Positions 21,249 to 30,726 of a stretch of 64,000 nt of DNA are shown here, one piece after another. Origin of the DNA: Craspedostauros australis (taxonomy: Eukaryota; Bacillariophyta; Bacillariophyceae; Mastogloiales; Achnanthaceae); assembly GCA_026770025.1 (NCBI GenBank), contig JAMXDE010000059.1, positions 248,001 to 312,000 of the forward strand, written 5' to 3'. Positions within the stretch are counted from its first letter, which is position 1; each line of letters opens with the position of its first letter. The position numbers and the translations under genes are program-made. The notes beneath the pieces are model-generated. The model did not search any database. It worked only from the letters and a program-made list of their open reading frames with translations, and had not been told where the DNA came from.

Positions 21249-21708
21249 TGTTGATAGTATGCTGTGATTCGTCAGAATTACAGGGGAAATGGAACACACG
21301 AAAATGAGCAAGATTTCTAGAGGAAATTTGCAATCGACGATTTCTGAGAGAATTGGAAGATCGTCCGTCCATCCATCAATGGTACCAAGAGAATCTCAAG
21401 GTACTTCCCAACTAAACCTTAGATGACGATATCATCTGACAGACTCCTGCATCACCAATGGAACGTGACATCTGGAGAGCAGAAGGACGCCTACTGACGT
21501 CGACAGGATGTCATCATGTCACCACGTCGACATCTGTCTCCAAGTCAGAACAGGAGGCGAAGATCCGATGATCCATGAAGATCATGGATACAGAAGGTGA
21601 ACTTCAAATGGTAAGTACTCATGGAGTAGGAACCAGTACTGAACGAACGGAGTGTCGAATGCGGAGTACGCATCGAACACGGAGTATTGTGTAGTGCAAA
21701 TACACGAT

Positions 21709-21752
<44 letters not shown>

Positions 21753-21918
21753 AAGACAGAGAAGAGCGAGAGAGCATCTCGCGTACCGACTCATAGTCGG
21801 AGACTGAATCTACGAAACAGATTGAAGCACCGAGAGCATCGGGCAAGAGAACGGCGTACACCGAGAGGATCGGAGTAGCCAACTAATGAAATAGCAAACG
21901 AACGACTATCAACCAACA
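21249..21918 (+). repeat. LTR-like sequence, right palindrome arm
   Basis: About 670 bp bounded by TGTTGATAG and CTATCAACCAACA; the inverted counterpart of 19,810-20,460. The length difference is largely the expanded GA run at 21,712-21,750. Confidence 0.6.
21712..21750 (+). repeat. (GA)n microsatellite
   Basis: About 19 GA units in the right palindrome arm. The matching place in the left arm has only a short CT run, so the run expanded, or contracted on the other side, after the arms were duplicated. Confidence 0.95.
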
Positions 21919-22174
21919 CCATCTTCCACGATCGTAGGCTACCGTGAGCGGAACTTGCCAACAGCCGCGGAGCCATCGCGTTGTGCCGCGGAGCAAGGGC
22001 CACGTGCTGCGAGACGCACTCACATCTTGTGTTGTGAGTGGTTTCGCATGACGTCGAATCCGTCCTGTGACGTAGAAGACGGATCAGGGCGAGCCAACAC
22101 AAAATAGCTCTAACTATTCAATCACCGTTTCTCCCCAAAGCAAGCAAACCAGTGCCAACAAGGGGCCAAAACTC

Positions 22175-25100
22175 TACTGCCTATCCGCTTTTTTGCCGAA
22201 AAGGGGCGCAAAGGGGCTACAATGAGCCACATGGGGCTACAAATTTCCCGGATAAAAACAACCAACCCTTATCACCAACAACAATGTGTATATAATGGTA
22301 TCAATTGAAAGCCAAGAGTGAGATCTATCTGATGATGTTGTCAAACTTGCTGTGTGTTGATCGCTTGGATTCCATTTTATTGCTTGTGTTGACCCTATTT
22401 TGGAGGTTTTCCCCAAACCGACCGCGAAAAAAAAACGGTGGAAAACGCAGGGGCTACACAGGGGCTACACGTACAATTCTACTGGGCCCTGGTACAAAAT
22501 AATTTTCGGAACCCGTTCAAAACAGGCGCGCAACCCTTTTCCATCCCCGGTTGGCACTTTGTTTCGTCTGTTGGACCTGTTCGTGGCATCGATGGAATCG
22601 CGAGTCTCTTCCGGTTGCGGTGGTGTGGTGGTTGCCTGCTGTGTGTTGTTCGTCGGCCCCTTGTGTGCCGTTGAAGTTGGTGCTCTCGGCTCGTGATTCG
22701 AAATTTGTCGTGTCGGCGACTTCAAACACACCAACACCTGTATTTGAATCCAATGTTCACATACAGCAATGAACATGAGGCCATTCCAAGATGTTGCCAC
22801 CATCTATCAATGATCGTTGCTGGCGACAATGGTTTCAGAGCAGTGCAACAGATCCATAACAGTCGGCAATCGCTCGATTTGTTGGGGCGTGACGCTGTAT
22901 CACTTCTTGCACATCAACGTACACACAACATTTGATTGAGACATGAACACTTTCATCGCACACATTCTGATCATCCCCCTCCCAACATCTCCGCAACACG
23001 AACAACATCAACATGAGGATCACTCTCGGAGCCAAGGTCGCTTGCAGATGCGGGCCTCGTCGGTCCAACGCACCTCGCAAAAAGCATGGCTACATCGTGG
23101 GACGCACGATCAAGGTTCTTCCCAAACACAACTGGATCGTCCATTGGGAATCCTTGGGTGTCGTATGCCAACACAGTTCCCAAACCCTCATTCGCCTGGA
23201 AGGCGATGAAAGTCCACTTCCCGACACCAAGGTCAAAGAATACATTCAAACTATCTTCGTTGGAAAAGGAGTTGCGGCATTGGATGCTTTTGCGAAGAGC
23301 CACAGATTCCTCCCGCCACCAGAGGCGATCACTGGACCGGCAGATGCACCTGCAGTCAGCCAAGACTTGGGTATTGGGACGAACTCTCCATCCAGCAACA
23401 TTCTCCCAAGCAACAATCTGGCTGCAACTTCTCTACCACTGAACTCTCCTCCCATCAACATTCACCTGACCAACGTTCCGGCCGCGACTTCCCAACCAAC
23501 AAACTCTTCGCACACGCCCCCAACCAACAAAGTCAGTATTGACGGCGGATCCGAAGAGCCGGAGGATGACGCATCTATGGATTGCAACATTGACAACAAC
23601 TTTGACAACGACGTGTTGAATTATGCAATTGAGATGGAGGAACAAATCCTCCACTATGAACCACATCATGCAGAGAAGGCCACACTGATCTCCGACAACA
23701 CCTCCATCAGCATGGGATCTCAAGCCGACGTAATGACGTGGAAGGCTGTACCAGATGACCACATTGGCAGCCCCAAAGATGGATCTTCACGGGAGTGGGT
23801 AGGGGTTGCAAACTTTGACTTCGCCAACCTAACCGTCGCGGGCAGGGGCAGGGACAGCAGGTACCAACGTATCAACATGCTGCATCTCCTACAGCACATG
23901 TGGCCTGGCAACTGGAAGGCCCAGGTTGACAAGCTCAATCAAAGGATCATCACAAGGCAACTTCCCTCAAGAATATCAGAGGATCAGATCGACAATCACC
24001 TCATATCTCATCACGAGTTTTGGGTGTTCTTTGGATTGCTCCTTCTGGGCACTATCAAAGGCACATCCTGCCTGTGGGGCGACAGAGACACTGAAGGATT
24101 CAAACAGCCAATGGACGTCACCGACCACATGAAGAATTATCGGTTTCGTGCCATCCAAGAATCACTGATCCCACACATCTTCACGGATGCATCCAAGCAA
24201 TTCTCAGATCCATGGTGGCAAATTCAACCAGGTGTGGATGCTTTCAACGCGAAGCGGGCGGAGATCATGTGCGCAAGCACACTGAAGGTGACGGATGAAT
24301 CCATGAGTGCCTTCAAGACACGAACAACCAAGAATGGGAACCTTCCTCACCTATCCTTCGTCTGCCGCAAACCTGAGCCGCTGGGCGTGGAATTCAAGAC
24401 CGTTGCCGATGGAGGGACAGGGATCATGCTGTTCTTGGAGATCCAACGGGGCAAGGAGGGAATGGAGGGTGCGGCCTTCCTTGACAGGGTGAAGGGCAAG
24501 AACGCTGCATGCACCCTTCGCATGGCAGCAGCAACCAACGTCTGCACCGATCCTTCGAAATCTCTGGATGATCCACAGTTCAACCAGGGCAAGAGCATCT
24601 TCCTGGGAGACTCGTGGTTCGCGTCTGTGGAGACCACCAATGCGCTTGAAACAGAGCTGGGTGCGAAGTTCATTGGCATCGTGAAGACAGCTCATCGGTT
24701 GTACCCCAAAGTCTTCCTGGAGACCACAATGAAGGTGTGGCCATCTGGAAGCCAGCTGCTGATGGAAAGCGAGTGCGGCGGCCACAAGTACTACGCACTG
24801 GGGTACAAGTACTGCAAGGCTAAGGTACTCTGCTTCGTCTTTTCCGCGGGAGCTGTGCATGCAGGCTGCGGGGCGCCGTATTTGTCGAAGTGGATCTCGG
24901 ACGATGGGTCCCCCATGACAAAGAAAGTGGATCGGCCGAGTGTCGCTTCGAAGTACTTTGAAAGCTGCAACAAGGTCGACGTCCACAACCAGGCTCGACA
25001 GGACATCCTCGGTCTGGAGAGAACTTGGCCCACACTTGACGGATACTTCAGGCTTGTCACGACTCTCTTTGGGATAACCGTTGTGGATGCATGGAGGGCA

Positions 25101-26120
25101 TACCGATGCCACTTGGCGGGCAAGCACCGACACAAGAATGTGCCTCTCATGGATTTCGTGAACATGATGGTCAAGGACATGCTCCACAACAACGAAGCCC
25201 CTGATCCACCAAGCTCATTTGCCAGGATGAGAAGCGACCAGCCATCGGAAGTGCAATGTGGTGGCAATGGTGGCTCCTTGTCTTCGTTGACAACCAACAG
25301 TCCGGCCCATGTGACAACACAGGTGGCCCGTGCGACGACACAGGTGACCGAGTGGCCCCAAGCAGACTTGATCAATGGCCATCACTTGGTAAAGCACCAA
25401 GGTAGAGTCCGGAACGGGAAGATTGACCATACGAAGCAGGGGATCGCCAGGTTCATGACGAGAGGGAAACGGGGCAGATGCTGTGTATGCATGAACTCGT
25501 CAAGGCACCATTGCCTGAACTGTCGAATGGGATCTCCAGGCCAAACTGTTTGGTGCTGCGAAATGAAGGAGTACGATGGAATATTTCGACGATGTTTCGA
25601 AATCCATGCAGAGAAACACGCAGGTTCAAGGCCGCGTAGTTCCACACACCCAGACACCATGACAGATAGTTAAAGAAAGATGAGTGAAGAAGTCTGTGTC
25701 ACAACTCTTTCTATGTTCAATGGATTGTATGCAACAGCCAATGCAATGCAGGAAAGGAAGTGAAACGCCGCAGGGGGGATGATTGGCAGGAAGAAGCGAT
25801 GCCACCAGTTTTCAGTGACTGGACCCGACGATATTGGATGTGGCAGAACTCAACGAGGAGAAGAGATGTGAACACCAAACTTCGGGGAGGGATGCAACAG
25901 ATGCAGGACAGATAGCTGGTAAAGTTTGGTGTTGGTAGGATTGAGTGAATGTTAATCCGAAGCAAAAGAGTGCGGATGTTGGTGTTTTTTGCAAGTTGGT
26001 GCTGTTTCTCTTGTAGCGGCTCCGTAGAGTTGTACCAGGATTCAACTACTTCGACCCTGTAGCCCCTTGTGGCCCCTTGTGGCCCCAAATGGGGGCGACA
26101 CAAAAAGCGGATAGGCACTA
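22175..26120 (+). mobile_element. piggyBac-type DNA transposon (about 3.95 kb)
   Basis: Inverted ends TACTGCCTATCCGCTTTTTT (22,175-22,194) and, on the opposite strand, TAGTGCCTATCCGCTTTTTG (26,101-26,120) enclose an intact piggyBac transposase gene. Subterminal GGGGCTAC motifs follow the left end (two copies near 22,217-22,245, two more near 22,450-22,470), and related CTTGTGGCCCC/TAGCCCC motifs precede the right end. No TTAA duplication is visible at either end; a CTA or TA shared by both flanks is all I can find. The exact borders are therefore uncertain. Confidence 0.7.
23013..25673 (+). CDS. piggyBac (PGBD, DDE_Tnp_1_7) transposase, 886 aa
   Basis: The N-terminal 230 residues hold a short basic domain (RCGPRRSNAPRKKHGYIVGR) and a low-complexity acidic linker. 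The PGBD domain runs from about residue 260 to 730, with family landmarks FFGLLLLGTIKG, DESMSAF, PHLSFVCRKPEPLG, FLGDSWFASVETTNAL, NKVDVHNQAR and GITVVDAWRAYR. The catalytic aspartates expected for this family are present at D428, D533 and D656. The C-terminus is Cys/His-rich (RCCVCMNSSRHHCLNCRMGS...WCCEM), like the zinc ribbon that binds the element ends. The ORF has no intron and no stop, and the chosen ATG is the first in frame after the left end. It looks complete and could be active. Confidence 0.9.
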   Translation: MRITLGAKVACRCGPRRSNAPRKKHGYIVGRTIKVLPKHNWIVHWESLGVVCQHSSQTLIRLEGDESPLPDTKVKEYIQTIFVGKGVAALDAFAKSHRFLPPPEAITGPADAPAVSQDLGIGTNSPSSNILPSNNLAATSLPLNSPPINIHLTNVPAATSQPTNSSHTPPTNKVSIDGGSEEPEDDASMDCNIDNNFDNDVLNYAIEMEEQILHYEPHHAEKATLISDNTSISMGSQADVMTWKAVPDDHIGSPKDGSSREWVGVANFDFANLTVAGRGRDSRYQRINMLHLLQHMWPGNWKAQVDKLNQRIITRQLPSRISEDQIDNHLISHHEFWVFFGLLLLGTIKGTSCLWGDRDTEGFKQPMDVTDHMKNYRFRAIQESLIPHIFTDASKQFSDPWWQIQPGVDAFNAKRAEIMCASTLKVTDESMSAFKTRTTKNGNLPHLSFVCRKPEPLGVEFKTVADGGTGIMLFLEIQRGKEGMEGAAFLDRVKGKNAACTLRMAAATNVCTDPSKSLDDPQFNQGKSIFLGDSWFASVETTNALETELGAKFIGIVKTAHRLYPKVFLETTMKVWPSGSQLLMESECGGHKYYALGYKYCKAKVLCFVFSAGAVHAGCGAPYLSKWISDDGSPMTKKVDRPSVASKYFESCNKVDVHNQARQDILGLERTWPTLDGYFRLVTTLFGITVVDAWRAYRCHLAGKHRHKNVPLMDFVNMMVKDMLHNNEAPDPPSSFARMRSDQPSEVQCGGNGGSLSSLTTNSPAHVTTQVARATTQVTEWPQADLINGHHLVKHQGRVRNGKIDHTKQGIARFMTRGKRGRCCVCMNSSRHHCLNCRMGSPGQTVWCCEMKEYDGIFRRCFEIHAEKHAGSRPRSSTHPDTMTDS

Positions 26121-27161
26121 CAACTAGCGTTATCGTGACCCAGTTTACGGTTTGGCGCAGGTCGTAGAGGTAGCCTGCCCAACTTCATCATCTCATAACT
26201 TTATAAATAAGGCTTCCATAGAGCTTCAATCTCGGATTATGAATCTAAGTATGTTGAAGTGTATATTAGTCAAGTTTCATCTGAATTGAAGGTCCAAAAT
26301 CAAAGAATCCTGGAGGGACCGCACCGCTATTGCCTCACACGGGTCATATCATACTTGTGGAGACTCCATAGTATCTCCAACCACAATGGTTCGTGAAAGT
26401 ACATACTGGCGCAACAACTGCTCTGGATGGATGGTATGGCATGTGTAGGTCAGCATACGCTTGACCTTCTCGAAAGGTGTTTCGCTTGATTCCTTCCTGC
26501 TACGGCATGATCAGCATCGAGCACACATCTGTACACAGGCAAGTGCCCACTGGAGTTTCGGCCAGTAGGTCTGTACTCACATCCTCTGGTGGGCACGGTT
26601 CTGATGGTCTGTGGATGTGTGCGTGAGACTTCCATGGGTGCTTTCATCGCCCAACAGCGACCAAATGGAGATCTGTGCCTCAGTTCTCGACGCGCGCAAC
26701 CCTGTTCCAACGTTAACGCGAGCCAAGGATCCAAATCCCAACGCAAGTGCAAGTGCAGTTGTGGCGTGGACAGGCATCTGGGGCGTGCGACCAAGGGGGA
26801 GAAGGAAGGAATCAAGGAACCTGCATCCGTCAGAACACGTGAGTTCTGATGACGTCGACTGGGCCCGAGGGTGCGAGCATCCTTTCGGAACTGTCTTCAC
26901 CGTATGTATTGTACCTACTGCTATATGTTTCTCGTTGCTCTTTCAAACTACCTCGCGAGGTGCCACATGTTGTTCATGCCATTGCTAGCACTCATAATTT
27001 CAGAATCTAAACTATCGTCCCCTCTTCTCTTCCCTCTAATCAGTTGCACAGACGATTCAACGCGACAACAAATAGAATACAGCACTCAGCCTCACACACG
27101 AGAGACAGCGAAGCAAGCGTATATAGCAACCTCGGTTGACGCGCTGACGCTCATTTTCACG
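26121..27161. other. Intergenic region right of the piggyBac element
   Basis: No gene supported. Overlapping short frames on both strands around 26,450-26,990 show no recognisable protein. The upstream part of the frame that leads into the 27,162 gene is Leu/Cys-rich and probably untranslated. Promoter elements cannot be placed. Confidence 0.35.
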
Positions 27162-27503
27162 ATGCTTGACGCACTGACGCTCATTTTAATTCTCATTTTC
27201 GTGCTGGCGCTCGGTTTCATGATCGTTATCGCATTGGAAGGCTTGGACATCGCATTGAGCAACGTGAACAGTGATAATGAGTGGCCATCAGAGGACGACG
27301 AGCAGATTGAAGAACTGCGAGAGCGCTTCGAAGCCAGTCAAGATGAGAATAGAGAGTTGCGAGAGGACAACAGTGAGATCATCGAGCAAACCGAGGATTT
27401 GAAAACAGAGCTGGCCCAATTGAAATGCGAATTGGCTGGCGGGCTGGAAAAAATGAAGTCCAAGAAAAAACGGGGGTTCATGAAGGTGCTGAGGCGCAGG
27501 TAA
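27162..27503 (+). CDS. Small membrane protein with cytosolic coiled coil (113 aa)
   Basis: From ATG 27,162 the protein starts with one strongly hydrophobic helix (LILILIFVLALGFMIVIALE). It continues as an acidic coiled coil (EEDDEQ-like, then LRERFEASQDENRELRED and LKTELAQLKCELAG) and ends with a basic tail (KSKKKRGFMKVLRRR). An earlier in-frame ATG at 26,871 would add 97 residues of unlikely composition, so I prefer the later start. This design, one membrane helix plus a coiled coil, recurs in the genes at 51.6 and 53.1 kb. The function is unknown; such proteins often tether or oligomerise. Confidence 0.5.
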   Translation: MLDALTLILILIFVLALGFMIVIALEGLDIALSNVNSDNEWPSEDDEQIEELRERFEASQDENRELREDNSEIIEQTEDLKTELAQLKCELAGGLEKMKSKKKRGFMKVLRRR

Positions 27504-28723
27504 CCAGTCGGCAGAGATCCCAATCGACCCTCCCCAACCTACCACGCCATACCTCGCGTGCATCGACAACTGCGAAGACGTCGCGCACATCGAAGTCGAC
27601 AGCCCCATAGTTTGTTGGGACAGATCCATGCCGATCGCCTGTGTGAAATCAAGCAGAGACTCGGCACACTCTCTCAAGGTACTCCTATGGCATCATATGA
27701 GTACGAGATCACCTCCAAATATTGCGAGAGGAAGATCATCAAGAAGGATTTTCCAGTGAACATCAAAGACATACATACACATACCCAGTGGACCATTGCA
27801 TCATGCATCAACACAAGCATGAGGTAGATCCCACGCGGATAACACTCTATTTAGCACTATGAACATCAAAAGTAGTAGCCTCCTTGTGATGCCATTCTGA
27901 AGTGGAAGTGTCAAGGTCGCAAAATGCAATCGCCTCAATGCAGGGTTCACCATACTTCAGCTGCATTCTGATCACGAGGACTTGGCTATGGGTCCATGTA
28001 GCTCGTAGATGCAGAGACTCTTGCATGTATGCAATGGCGCGATCTGGGTCGAACGGACTTCTGTCGATCTGCTTGACGAGCGTGTCACTCGACTCCATGT
28101 CCCTTCCGTGGTACGCTTTCATGGGCAACAGGTACGGTCGAGGTGCGTAAACAGCCATAAGCTCATGCAGTCATACACTGAGTGGATCTTCGGTCAGAAG
28201 GGATCTTCGGTCAGAAGGGATCTTCGGTCAGAAGGGATCTTCGGTTAGAAGGCTGCCGATGAATTCTCTGCATCCTTGGTCGCATGCAACACAACACGTC
28301 AGAAGAACTTCATCTTCCAGAACTTGAATCTTTGCCTGTCAGTATGAATCGTTTCACCTTGGGTTCGACAGCAAGCATGTGCAACGATTGTTGATCGCAT
28401 AGATTGATACGTGGCCAGAACCGACACGAGCCCTGTTCTACCACGACAGTTGAAGTTCTGATCCTTTCAAACACGCAGACTATGTTCGGGAAGATGCCGT
28501 TTTCGACGTGGCCGTGTTCAGAACGAAGCTTGCGTGTTTGTGTGCGACCAAGGCTCAGAAGAAGGTGCACCCAGGCAACGTCAGCACCTCGAGGACAACA
28601 CTTGCGCTGAAAGTGACTGGCATCCTGCGGTCCTCACAATTCAACCTGCAAACCATTGTCACTGTCTCACAGAAAGTGCATCGCATCACATCATCACATC
28701 ATCACAATAGAACCGAGCGAAAA
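27504..28723. other. Intergenic region with a short minisatellite
   Basis: A 103-codon minus-strand frame (27,847-28,158, starting MAVYAPRPYLLPMKAYHGRD) has a plausible composition but no recognised domain and no supporting context, so it is not called as a gene. The rest shows no coding signal. Confidence 0.35.
28184..28251 (+). repeat. 17-bp minisatellite, four units
   Basis: Unit GGATCTTCGGTCAGAAG repeated four times head to tail; the last unit has one change (TTAG for TCAG). Confidence 0.95.
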
Positions 28724-29584
28724 ATGAGTCAAGCGGGCAATACCAGCGTAGATGCAAAGAGCAAGTCCAGAAACATGTTACCTAAGTGTTTGTCGTGGAA
28801 ACACTTGGTGCCCGCTTTTGATGACGTTTCAATTAAGTTGAAAGCTGACGAGCAACGCCGCAGGCGCAAGAAGCAGGAGCACAAAGAAACCATGTATTTC
28901 ATCGACAAGGGGGTAGACGAATTGGAAGATAATACTGTGGCTGCCCAGGAAGAGCAGGCCTATGCAAGGCGAGAATCCGATGCTGTCGCAAGGGAAGTAG
29001 AAGACCTAAAAAAGGAGATGGCAGAAGCAAAAATGCTGATGGCAGAATTCACCGCTATGGAGGGAGAGGAGGTCGATGCGTCGGACTTTCTTGAACAACA
29101 GAATGCCAAAATCCAGCGTGCCGAGATGGCTCGGAAGTCCTTGCAATCCTCTGACTCCTCACATTCATTCAACAAATCATTTGTTGGCGCCAAGAAGCCA
29201 GCAAGCAGTGGTGGTCCCACAGAGCAATCCGGTGAGACAGCTCGCAATAGTGCGAGGGATAAGAATGCCAAGAAGAAGGCAACCGTGGCAGAGCGCGAAT
29301 CTTCCAGTGCTCAAGATCGTGGTGGCGTTGTCACGTCCAGTGCGAAGGAATCAGCCATCCGTGACGCCGAGATGGCGGTGTACAAGGCAACCGAAGCCAA
29401 CCGTTTCAAGCCCAGAGCTTCCGAAACGAAAGCAACCGTGGCAGAGCGCGAATCTTCCAGTGCTCAAGATCGTGGTGGCGTTGTCAAATCCAGTGCGAAG
29501 AAATCAGACATCGATTTTATCAAGTGGATGAAAAACAAGGCAACCGAAGCCAACCGTTTCAAGCCCAGAGCTCCCAAGACGTAG
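28724..29584 (+). CDS. Coiled-coil protein, paralog of the 51.6-kb gene (286 aa)
   Basis: I take ATG 28,724 (context AAAATGAGTC) as the start; the frame is open further upstream but of poor composition. Residues about 45-130 form a charged coiled coil (RRRRKKQEHKETMYFIDKGV, then VDELEDNTVAAQEEQAYARR). This segment resembles the gene at 51,625-52,455, which has MDEIEDDTVAIEQAQAAVAQ at the same place. The C-terminal half is low-complexity and holds two tandem copies of a roughly 51-residue unit (KATVAERESSSAQDRGGVV...ATEANRFKPRA), the second slightly diverged. No membrane helix is obvious here, unlike the paralog. The function is unknown. Confidence 0.6.
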   Translation: MSQAGNTSVDAKSKSRNMLPKCLSWKHLVPAFDDVSIKLKADEQRRRRKKQEHKETMYFIDKGVDELEDNTVAAQEEQAYARRESDAVAREVEDLKKEMAEAKMLMAEFTAMEGEEVDASDFLEQQNAKIQRAEMARKSLQSSDSSHSFNKSFVGAKKPASSGGPTEQSGETARNSARDKNAKKKATVAERESSSAQDRGGVVTSSAKESAIRDAEMAVYKATEANRFKPRASETKATVAERESSSAQDRGGVVKSSAKKSDIDFIKWMKNKATEANRFKPRAPKT

Positions 29585-30726
29585 GGTGATGTGAGTGTGC
29601 CACCATCAGCTTCACTTCCCACTATCCCACCATCCTTCCACGGTGGCAACAGTGGTGCCACTCATGCATCTGACAGAGGGTGGAGTATTGTCAATGGTGA
29701 AGACCAAGATGCATTTGGTCACAACCAAACTTACCCACCCAACCCAACTGCAACGGGCCTCTCCATCCAGATGCGTGCTCCATCTCAATTCGGACGATCC
29801 ATCTGAAGCAAGGAAGACAAGAACACAACGAAGACATGAACGGAAGAGATGAACGGAAAACATGAATGAAAGAGAAACGGACTGCGGTCTCGTTTCAACA
29901 ACGAAGGTCTTAGATAAACCTCCCATACATAAGAAAGAACTCGATAATCAAAAACACGAAAGTTTCTCGTTCTTCCTTCTCAATGCCATCGTTGCTTCTG
30001 CTGCTACTGCTCCTGCTCCTGATCTCTCTCTTGATCGCACCGCGTGCAAGGAGAATTGCATTTTCGCGAGGACGAAGAGGATTGTGTGAGCAATTCCGTT
30101 TCTGTTGTTCTGTTTGTGTTGTCGGCATGCGATCAACTGAGTCTTGCGGGATTTACATCCACGAGGTCGCGAGGTCTGTCAATCTCCAATCATCACGATG
30201 ATTTCATGTCTTGATTGTTTTGAGTTGTTGTGGTTGACCGACGTCACACATGTCACCAACGAAAGTGTGATGTTGATGACAGTCACCCTCCCTCTCTCTG
30301 TTCCGCATCCGGAGATTCGCAGGAGACAGAGGATGAGTGTATCCCACAACTATCCTGCGACCATCCAACGACTATCCAACAACTATCCTGTCCAACAACT
30401 ACTGTACGATCATAGAGCCACACACCTCTCCATCCATCATCGAACCAATCAAGGGCTGTTGCTTGACCTCGCGAAGATCGCTGTCAACAAAGCCGCAGAA
30501 CAGAGCAGAGAGATCAGAGGAAAGATCGCTGAATCTTCTATCGTTGCATCCGTGAGATTCCCTGTAGTCGCCATCCGTGCCATCATCACAGCTCCCTCCC
30601 ATACTCGCATTCCACAAGAGCACCATAAAATACTTGCACAACAATCACACACGCGATCGCAAAGTCCGAAGTTCAAGTTGGATGATGAGGTGCCACATTT
30701 CGCTCTTCAGACCTTCTTCACGATCA
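29585..30726. other. Intergenic region upstream of the 5'-nucleotidase
   Basis: No gene supported. Frames such as 30,144-30,797 overlap the start of the nucleotidase in another phase and look random. The region contains repeated CTATCCAACAACTATCC-like segments near 30,345-30,400. Confidence 0.35.

Larger units (their letters stand above)
19764..21966. repeat. Imperfect 2.2-kb palindrome (arms about 820 bp)
   Basis: The left arm (19,764 to about 20,588) and right arm (about 21,150-21,966) are inverted copies of each other, with many small differences and indels. Shared blocks include GTTGGTTGATAG near the outer ends, the region around CGGTCTCCGACTATGAGTCG, the segment GATGTCATCATGTCACCACG, and ACGTACATCTCGACATATAC at the inner ends. 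The outermost 45 bp of both arms is copia pol sequence encoding the RNLPT region. The loop (about 560 bp) holds an ORF. The arms cannot be explained by two independent insertions alone, because the bases flanking the LTR-like cores are also mirrored. An inverted duplication after LTR insertion fits; an assembly artefact cannot be excluded. Confidence 0.8.

Noticed and set aside
23013..25673. Domesticated piggyBac gene
   Set aside because: It still lies between matching inverted ends with subterminal repeats, so a mobile element is the simpler reading.
27847..28158. 103-residue minus-strand ORF
   Set aside because: Composition is acceptable, but there is no domain, paralog or context to support it; noted only within the intergenic entry.
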